Below are positions 53,104-59,160 of a stretch of 61,606 bases of DNA, piece by piece. The translations under genes and the position numbers were made by a program. The stretch's first letter is position 1. Each line of letters begins with the position of its first letter. The notes below the pieces were generated by a model. It saw only the letters and a list, made by a program, of their open reading frames with translations. It was not told where the DNA came from and did no database searches. Source of the DNA: an uncultured Agathobacter sp. (GTDB lineage: Bacteria; Bacillota; Clostridia; Lachnospirales; Lachnospiraceae). Location: assembly GCA_934358675.1 (NCBI GenBank), contig CAKRKX010000004.1:1-61606 (forward strand), written 5' to 3'.

Positions 53104-54513
53104 TTAATTTCTCTTGGAAATTACTGCATTGACCCGGTCTGCCTGTGGCAATCCTTCCACATCCAGCCCAAGCACCTGACACTTTTGAATCGCATGGATT
53201 GTCTGCGCATCAAGCACTTCCCCCGGCACGATCACCGGAATCCCCGGCGGATACAAATAGATATAATCCGCACACACCTTACCTTCCGCCCCGGAAAATG
53301 CGATACATTCCGTCGCACCATCCATCGCCTCATCAATCTCCATCGTTTTCTTCGGCTGCCGGTAGATCTCTTTCGGCGAGAAGATTTCTTTCTTCTCCCT
53401 TCCGGCTAAAGTTGCATCGATCTCCTCCAGAGCCGTTGCCAGCCGCTTGAAACCTTCCTCTGTATCCGCAAACGAAGTCATCGCCAACACATAGTTTGCG
53501 CTCGACATCTCCGTCTGCAAGCCATATTGCTCCAAAAGTTTCGCCTGTAATGCTTTACCGGAGAGTGCGCCGTTCGTCTCGATCAGAATCTTTCCGATAT
53601 CGTAGTCAAACGTCTCTTCCCTCGTAAAATCTTCTGCATCCGGCACACGGATCACCGTAAGTTTTCTCATTCTCTCACGAAACACATGCAGCAGTCTTAC
53701 ATACTCCTTCATCTGCGCGCCTTTTGCATTCTGTGCGAGCCGCAGGCTCTCCTCGATACCCGCCATCAGCACATACGAAGGCGAACTCGTCTCGTAGATT
53801 CCTAAGAATCTCTCCACGCGCGCCACATTGATCCGATCCGAGCACAGGTGCAGCAGTGCCGTCTGCGTCGGTGCCGGAAGCGTCTTGTGCACACTCATGA
53901 TAACGGCATCCGCGCCGAGCAATGTCGCATTTTCCGGGAACGCCTCATCCAATCCGAAATGCGCTCCGTGCGCCTCATCCACGATAAGTGCAGCCCCGTG
54001 CGCATGCGCAAGTTCCGCAATCGTCTTAATATCGGAAACCAGCCCGTCATAAGTCGGCGATGTGATCACAATTGCCTCAATATCCGGACTTTCTTCCAGT
54101 TTCTTTTTCACATTCGAAGCCAATATCTGCCCCTGGATCCCATAGTGCGTCGCAACCGGATACACATATTCCGCGCGAAGCTGCCGCAGATAGATGGCAT
54201 TGTAGACTGCCTTGTGACAGTTGCGCGCGACAAGGATCCGACCGCCCCGCGTCGTTGCGGCACTGATCGCCGCAAGAATTCCACAGGTGCTTCCGTTCAC
54301 AAGATAATACGCCTTTTGCGAATGGTACATCTGCGCCGCCTGCTGCTGCGCCTCAAGAAGAATGCCCTCTGCGTGATGCAGATTGTCAAACTCCTCGATC
54401 TCCGTGATATCCAGTTCATATGGGAAAAAGCCGCGAAGCTGCCGCTTGTGCCCCGGCATATGAAACGGGTACACCCCGGATTGCGCAAGCTCTCTTAATT
54501 TCTGTTCTATCAT
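53104..54513 (-). CDS. PLP-dependent Orn/Lys/Arg decarboxylase-family protein (YaaO-like)
   Basis: 469 residues from the ATG at 54513 (GAGGTAGAT upstream). Fold-type I PLP enzyme: SGVYPFHMPGHKR at the N-terminus, NGSTCGILAAISAA, VDEAHGAHFG, and PLP-Lys in MSVHKTLPAPTQTALLH. C-terminal domain with YPPGIPVIVPGE. Homologous to Bacillus YaaO/SpeA; the actual substrate (arginine, lysine or ornithine) is not determined by sequence. First gene of the yaaO-kinase-yaaR-holB-ricT-trmN run. Confidence 0.92.
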   Translation of the reverse strand: MIEQKLRELAQSGVYPFHMPGHKRQLRGFFPYELDITEIEEFDNLHHAEGILLEAQQQAAQMYHSQKAYYLVNGSTCGILAAISAATTRGGRILVARNCHKAVYNAIYLRQLRAEYVYPVATHYGIQGQILASNVKKKLEESPDIEAIVITSPTYDGLVSDIKTIAELAHAHGAALIVDEAHGAHFGLDEAFPENATLLGADAVIMSVHKTLPAPTQTALLHLCSDRINVARVERFLGIYETSSPSYVLMAGIEESLRLAQNAKGAQMKEYVRLLHVFRERMRKLTVIRVPDAEDFTREETFDYDIGKILIETNGALSGKALQAKLLEQYGLQTEMSSANYVLAMTSFADTEEGFKRLATALEEIDATLAGREKKEIFSPKEIYRQPKKTMEIDEAMDGATECIAFSGAEGKVCADYIYLYPPGIPVIVPGEVLDAQTIHAIQKCQVLGLDVEGLPQADRVNAVISKRN

Positions 54514-54542
54514 ATCTACCTCATTTACAGGAACATTGGACC

Positions 54543-55454
54543 TTACCCAAGGAATCTGCCGAGTTCCGGCATCCAATCGTCAAAAAAGATCGTATTCTCG
54601 CACAGACTCTGCCACACCGGTTTCAAAAATTCAAGAATCAGCTGCAACACCTGCGCCCATGCTACGTTTTCAATGCCACGGTTGCGCACATATTTCTCCC
54701 AGCGCTTTCGCATATAAGCGTATGATTCATATTCCGCAAGCTGTGTAAGCCGCTGCATTTTGCGCACCTGTGGACAGGATTCACTGAGAGTTCCGAATTC
54801 TTCCAGCACATAACGGCCACTCAACGACTCCTTTTGCAGTACCTGGTACACCCGGTCATAACAACCCATGTCCCCGATCAGTTCCAGTTTATTGACAATC
54901 TCGAACAGATCCCGGCTGAGCTGATTTTCCGGCGCATATGCCAGATACGCAAGCTTCCGGTCCCTGATCACTGACAAGGAACATTCCCTCTTGCCCGGCC
55001 GCTGGTTCTGCTCCTGCACACTGCGGATCACCAGACAAAGTGGAACCTGCATCTCCCTATAGGTTCCGGTCAGATGAAGATAAAACCGATCTTCACCCTG
55101 CGTGACATCACCGCTCCAGTCAATTTCCTGCGCATTATCGTTTGCAAACAGATCCATCATCATCTGCCTGCACAATGCAACCGACAGTTTCTGCCCCGGA
55201 CACAGCTTCTCCGGCGCGATCGTCCGTTCCGCCGGCTGGTAGAGAAAGCCAATCTGTTTTTCCGATCGCTCACGATAGGCTTTCTCACCTAAAACATTAC
55301 GGCTCTCCAGCCACAAATGTTCCCGATACGGTGAACTGTAGATCCGAAGCATCGCATCTTCCACCATATACCCGTAAAGCGTATCCGCAAAGGAAAGTTC
55401 CAGCTTCCCGCCCCGTTCTTTTAATTCCTGTGCCTCACACACTCCGACTTTCAT
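54543..55454 (-). CDS. AbiEii-family-like protein lacking nucleotidyltransferase catalytic residues
   Basis: 303 residues from the ATG at 55454 (AAAAGGAGA upstream). Its segments track AbiEii toxins. EDAMLRIYSSPYREHLWLES stands where AbiEii has a helix then LKGG. KQIGFL stands where AbiEii has the KDIDFL metal-binding Asp pair. EMQVPLCLVIRS stands where AbiEii has PLQIDIGFGD. YAPENQLSRDLFEIVNKLEL then CYDRVYQVL match the C-terminal EKxxAM and RxKDFYD region. The GG and DxD residues are absent, so the enzyme is presumably dead or altered. Encoded right after an AbiEi-like gene, the usual antitoxin-toxin order. Assignment is by eye. Confidence 0.6.
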   Translation of the reverse strand: MKVGVCEAQELKERGGKLELSFADTLYGYMVEDAMLRIYSSPYREHLWLESRNVLGEKAYRERSEKQIGFLYQPAERTIAPEKLCPGQKLSVALCRQMMMDLFANDNAQEIDWSGDVTQGEDRFYLHLTGTYREMQVPLCLVIRSVQEQNQRPGKRECSLSVIRDRKLAYLAYAPENQLSRDLFEIVNKLELIGDMGCYDRVYQVLQKESLSGRYVLEEFGTLSESCPQVRKMQRLTQLAEYESYAYMRKRWEKYVRNRGIENVAWAQVLQLILEFLKPVWQSLCENTIFFDDWMPELGRFLG

Positions 55455-55467
55455 ACAGAATCTCCTT

Positions 55468-56088
55468 TTACAGCCAGACACCGATCATGCTCTGTACCTT
55501 GCCGACCACCTTGCGCGCACGCGCATACGCCATCAATGCCGAGATATCTTTCTGCGAATCGCGAATATAAGACTGCAACGCCTCCTTGAACACTTCCCGC
55601 TCTAGCTTACCCTCATATTTCAGGCAGTCACAGATCACACGATCCCTGTCATATATCTGAAACTGCTGCCCGCTTATCATAACCTCGGTAAATCCGAGCT
55701 CAAGCGCCTCCGGCTCTGTATAATAAGGTATGATCTTCGGATAATCCATCTTAAAACGCGACTTTGATGTGTTCTTATCTACCGCCAGATGCCATCCGTA
55801 CGGTTTCTGCGAGATATAGCCATACGCGTACAGCGCACTCTCCATACAAAGTCTCGCATCAGGGAAAAGCCTTGCAACCAGTTCCTCCTCTGTAAAACGA
55901 TCCATCCGGTCTGTATAATAACCGTTCTTGATGCGCACGAGATCACCACTCTGTACAAAATCAAGAACCCTCCGATAGTCGATTCCAAGCTCCGTGAACT
56001 GCTCCTTCTTCACGATTCCACCCTGCTTCTCGATCAGCTGCAGGATCTCATCCAGCGCCTGCTGCGCCAATTTTGTCCGATTGTTCAT
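55468..56088 (-). CDS. AbiEi-like antitoxin/transcriptional regulator
   Basis: 206 residues. N-terminal winged-helix region with GGIVKKEQFTELGIDYRRVLDFVQSGDLVRIKNGYY, then the AbiEi domain (ALYAYGYISQKPYGWHLAVDK, VICDCLKYEGKLEREVFKEAL). AbiEi proteins repress their own operon and counter AbiEii in type IV toxin-antitoxin systems. A TATAAT lies about 25 nt upstream (56114-56119). Ends 13 nt before the AbiEii-like gene. Confidence 0.82.
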   Translation of the reverse strand: MNNRTKLAQQALDEILQLIEKQGGIVKKEQFTELGIDYRRVLDFVQSGDLVRIKNGYYTDRMDRFTEEELVARLFPDARLCMESALYAYGYISQKPYGWHLAVDKNTSKSRFKMDYPKIIPYYTEPEALELGFTEVMISGQQFQIYDRDRVICDCLKYEGKLEREVFKEALQSYIRDSQKDISALMAYARARKVVGKVQSMIGVWL

Positions 56089-56200
56089 TGTCGTTACTTT
56101 CCGCTCCGTAAAAATTATAGTGGTAATTTATTTCCTATTTTACGCCCTTTTTGAAAATGCGTCAATGCGTGTTCCGTTAAAGTTTCTTGTCTTTTTCGGA

Positions 56201-56254
56201 TTGCAGAAAACATATTTTTGTCGTATAATCCTATTCAGGACATATGAATTTGTC
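56201..56254 (+). promoter_or_regulatory. Promoter and operator-like palindrome of the ArgR-like gene
   Basis: TTGCAG (56201-56206), 17-nt spacer, TATAAT (56224-56229), then the inverted repeat GACATATGAATTTGTC (56239-56254) over the expected transcript start. It probably binds the regulator encoded downstream. Confidence 0.55.
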
Positions 56255-56277
56255 TTTTTTGTCTTTAAGGAGAAAAT

Positions 56278-56784
56278 ATGAGAGAACAGACCACACTCCG
56301 CAAGAATCCGTCGCGCGAGACTTGTGAGGGCATTATCAAAAGAATCCTGATCACGGAAGTATTGGAACACGGAAGCAACAAACATTTTAAGACAGCGTCC
56401 GACTTCATGAATTATTTTGAGTCGCTCTACCCGGCATCCGATGCGCTCACCAAACAGGTGCAGCGTGCGATCAAGGCGATGGACATGCCGAAGGACGATC
56501 GCGGCTTTCTGATCGTCAACAAGACCACCGATCAGTTCGAACAGGAGAAGGAGCTTACGAATCTGTTCCAGCAGGCCAATGTCACGATCCATCCGATGGA
56601 ACAGATTGAGACGATCTTCCTGTCTGCCGCACCGTATGCGCGCACACATATCATCCATCTGCTCGAGACATCCGATCTCTTTCGCGACAAATATCTCACG
56701 ATCGCGGAGACATCAAACGGACTGCTGATCTACACAGAAGATAAAAACCGATTACTCGGGATCTTAAATAGTCTGACAATTTAA
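56278..56784 (+). CDS. ArgR-like transcriptional regulator, divergent
   Basis: 168 residues with AAGGAG before the ATG. The N-terminal region (about 18-75) is a probable winged helix. The C-terminal half (about 90-168) can be laid on the ArgR oligomerisation domain: TNLFQQANVTIHPMEQIETIFL, SAAPYARTHIIHLLE and LTIAETSNGLLIYTEDKN correspond to the VKT, APAAAEAID and GTIAGDNTIFIL segments. The Asp pair that contacts arginine (GDD/GDN) is replaced, so the effector may not be arginine. Transcribed divergently from the AbiEi-like gene across a 189-bp gap. Confidence 0.6.
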   Translation: MREQTTLRKNPSRETCEGIIKRILITEVLEHGSNKHFKTASDFMNYFESLYPASDALTKQVQRAIKAMDMPKDDRGFLIVNKTTDQFEQEKELTNLFQQANVTIHPMEQIETIFLSAAPYARTHIIHLLETSDLFRDKYLTIAETSNGLLIYTEDKNRLLGILNSLTI

Positions 56785-56813
56785 CCTTTGTTTTTGAATG
56801 TCATATTAAAATA

Positions 56814-56850
56814 AAAACGACAGAATATTTTTTATATTCTGTCGTTTTTT
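56814..56850. terminator. Terminator between the ArgR-like gene and dacF
   Basis: AAAACGACAGAATAT / ATATTCTGTCGTTTT with a 5-nt T loop; T- and A-runs on both sides allow use from both convergent genes. Confidence 0.88.
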
Positions 56851-56885
56851 GTATCTTTTGTCGCAGATCTTGTCTGTTTTGTCGT

Positions 56886-58286
56886 TTACTTAAACAATCG
56901 ATCCTTTTTTCGATAACGCTTTTTCTTATCATTGACTTTGAAGCGCGCTTTCTCAATTTTGCGCATCTCATGTTTGTGACGAATCACATAGAAATTATCA
57001 TACAGCTTCTTGATCAGGATAATGATCACTACCAAACCGACAATTCCAAAGATTCCCAGAACGATGTAAACCGGTCGGATCCACATGACATTGTCCGTTT
57101 TCTTCGTCGGACTTGTTTTCTGATCAAAGTAATTTTCCTCGACCTTCGCTCCGGTCGTCTCGATCGTTGCGCTGCCGACCACTCGACCCGCATAGGTGTA
57201 TGTCAGCTTCGCAACCGTTCCGTCGCCACTCTCTTTGTCCTCTTCAAACTTTGCATCGTCGAACTTTGCTGCCTTCGGCATAATGATATACGCCTCTTTG
57301 TCCAACTGGACAAACACATCGTTGTTGTTGAGAAGTCCACGATTGCGTGACTTCTCATCGGCAATGCTTTTTTCATTTTCCGAAATGTTCAGTGCCTGAA
57401 AATTCTCAAAGCAGTAATCCATCAGCCTACGCGTGTCCGTGTAATGATCCGGTGAGTTCGCATTCAAAACAACGCACACGAGCGTCATTCCGTCTTTTTC
57501 CGCAAACGAGACGAGCGTGCTGCCCGCCACCTTCGTAAATCCCGTCTTGCCTCCGGTACAATAATCGTATAGATACTTATAATCACCCTGCCACGGATAG
57601 ATCATCTTGTGATGGTTGTGGCAGTAATACGGATCGTCATGTTTGTTGGTCGCGGGAATCGTGTAGCTCGGTGCTTCCGTAATAATCCGGAAGGTCTCAT
57701 TCTTGTACGCTTCCGCCGAGATCAACGCCATGTCATATGCACTCACATAATGCTTGTCATCCGGAAGTCCGTTACAGTTGTTAAAATGCGTATCCTGACA
57801 TCCGAGCTCTTTGGCGCGCTTGTTCATCAGATCGATAAACGTCTGATAATCACCGCCAAGTTTCTCACCGACATGTTCCGCGATCGCGTAAGCACATTCG
57901 TTGGCAGACTCAAGCATGATTCCGTACAGGCACTGCTCCACCGTCAGCTTCTCGCCGAGATCTCGCGCGATATGCGACGTGTCGCCTTCATTATTATATA
58001 CCGCATCCGCAGAGAATGTGACAATCTCATCCATATCACAATTCTCGATTGCAAGGAGCGTTGTCATAATTTTTGTAATACTTGCCGGATAATACTGCTT
58101 GTGAATCTTCTTCTCATAAAGGATCGTTCCGGTATTGACTTCCATAACGATCGCAGAAGGTGACTGTGCACTCATTCCGTCTGGCCAGTAATTCTCCGCT
58201 TTCGCGGTCTGCGGCATCGCCGGCAATAAAGAAAGCCCTGCCAGCACACCCGCCAGCAGCTGCTTCCATCGATTTCGTTTCTTCAT
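56886..58286 (-). CDS. dacF: D-alanyl-D-alanine carboxypeptidase, DacF-like (PBP5 family)
   Basis: Trims pentapeptides in peptidoglycan. 466 residues: signal peptide (about 1-30, ends TAKA), the S11 peptidase domain with catalytic PASITKIMTTLL (SxxK), ESANECAYA (SxN) and TGGKTGFTKVAG (KTG). A C-terminal beta domain (about 310-395) precedes a C-terminal membrane helix (about 405-428) and a Lys/Arg-rich cytoplasmic tail. The true transmembrane anchor with a long basic tail differs from the usual amphipathic helix of PBP5. GAGGTAAA before the ATG. Confidence 0.93.
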   Translation of the reverse strand: MKKRNRWKQLLAGVLAGLSLLPAMPQTAKAENYWPDGMSAQSPSAIVMEVNTGTILYEKKIHKQYYPASITKIMTTLLAIENCDMDEIVTFSADAVYNNEGDTSHIARDLGEKLTVEQCLYGIMLESANECAYAIAEHVGEKLGGDYQTFIDLMNKRAKELGCQDTHFNNCNGLPDDKHYVSAYDMALISAEAYKNETFRIITEAPSYTIPATNKHDDPYYCHNHHKMIYPWQGDYKYLYDYCTGGKTGFTKVAGSTLVSFAEKDGMTLVCVVLNANSPDHYTDTRRLMDYCFENFQALNISENEKSIADEKSRNRGLLNNNDVFVQLDKEAYIIMPKAAKFDDAKFEEDKESGDGTVAKLTYTYAGRVVGSATIETTGAKVEENYFDQKTSPTKKTDNVMWIRPVYIVLGIFGIVGLVVIIILIKKLYDNFYVIRHKHEMRKIEKARFKVNDKKKRYRKKDRLFK

Positions 58287-58331
58287 CTATATTTACCTCG
58301 ATTTAACGCTTTTATCAATAATTCTGAGTAA

Positions 58332-58360
58332 AGTATAAGCGCTCCTACTCAATCCCGCAA
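58332..58360 (-). promoter_or_regulatory. dacF promoter
   Basis: TTGCGG (58355-58360), 17-nt spacer, TATACT (58332-58337), 46 nt before the gene. Confidence 0.7.
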
Positions 58361-58387
58361 GAAATTTTTAAAAACATCAGAATTTAT

Positions 58388-58416
58388 TTGCTCAATATGG
58401 AAAATTATATTATGAT
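58388..58416 (+). promoter_or_regulatory. trmB promoter
   Basis: TTGCTC (58388-58393), 17-nt spacer, TATGAT (58411-58416). Confidence 0.6.
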
Positions 58417-58418
58417 GG

Positions 58419-58441
58419 TTAATGTATGAATCATACATTAA
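58419..58441 (+). promoter_or_regulatory. Perfect 23-bp palindrome (operator candidate) before trmB
   Basis: TTAATGTATGA, one central A, TCATACATTAA: a perfect 11-bp inverted repeat beginning 2 nt after the -10 box and running into the ribosome binding site AAGGGAG. Confidence 0.6.
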
Positions 58442-58453
58442 GGGAGAAAAATC

Positions 58454-59095
58454 ATGAGATTACGCAATATTCCGGGTGCCGACGAAGCCGTTTCGTCCAG
58501 CCCGTATTCAATACAGCATCCAACCGAACTGAAGGGACGGTGGCACGAGTTTCTGCATACCACCTCCCCGATCCACATTGAGATTGGAATGGGCAAGGGA
58601 CGCTTCCTGATGGAACTCGCCGCACAGCACCCTGATATCGAGTACATTGGCATTGAGCGTTACACAAGCGTGTTGCTCCGTGCTGTGCAGAAGATGGATG
58701 ATCTGCAGCTTCCAAATGTACATTTTCTGTGTGTGGATGCCGCAAATCTTCCGGATATCTTTGCTTTGGGCGAAGTGGACCGCATTTATCTGAATTTCTC
58801 GGATCCATGGCCAAAGGATCGCCATGCGAAGCGCCGTCTGACCTCGCAGCAGTTTTTGGATCGCTACGACCAGATTCTCACACCGGACGGACGCCTCGAG
58901 TTTAAGACCGACAATCAGGATCTGTTTGCTTTCTCTCTCGATGAGGTCGACAGTTCCGATTACTGGCATCTTGATGCATTTACCTGGGATCTGCACCACG
59001 ACAACATTATGAATCGCGGCAACATTATGACCGAGTACGAAGAGAAGTTCTCCTCCCTCGGCAATCCAATCTGTAAACTGATCGCATCACACTAA
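58454..59095 (+). CDS. trmB: tRNA (guanine-N7-)-methyltransferase
   Basis: Makes m7G46 in the tRNA variable loop. 213 residues of the TrmB family: SAM motif IEIGMGKGRFLMELA, IGIERYTSVLLRAVQK, and the catalytic-region NFSDPWPKDRHAKRRLTSQQFL. Single gene with its own promoter and an operator-like palindrome; terminator follows. Confidence 0.96.
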   Translation: MRLRNIPGADEAVSSSPYSIQHPTELKGRWHEFLHTTSPIHIEIGMGKGRFLMELAAQHPDIEYIGIERYTSVLLRAVQKMDDLQLPNVHFLCVDAANLPDIFALGEVDRIYLNFSDPWPKDRHAKRRLTSQQFLDRYDQILTPDGRLEFKTDNQDLFAFSLDEVDSSDYWHLDAFTWDLHHDNIMNRGNIMTEYEEKFSSLGNPICKLIASH

Positions 59096-59110
59096 AACGG
59101 TTAAAACTCA

Positions 59111-59154
59111 AAACCCATGATTTGCGGAATCTTCTCCGTAATCATGGGCTTTTT
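59111..59154. terminator. Terminator between trmB and the transglutaminase gene
   Basis: CCCATGATT / AATCATGGG with inner CGGA/TCCG pairing and a TTTTT run; it lies between convergent genes. Confidence 0.8.
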
Positions 59155-59160
59155 ACTGTT

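Noticed and set aside
54513..54576. Longer N-terminus for the YaaO-like protein starting at 54576
   Set aside because: The extra residues overlap the end of the AbiEii-like gene and lack a ribosome binding site, while ATG 54513 has GAGGTAG.
56160..56885. Many TTTTGTC/TTGTCG words around the ArgR-like gene, considered as a repeat array or CRISPR remnant
   Set aside because: Spacing is irregular, units are only 5-7 nt and some belong to the terminator hairpin.
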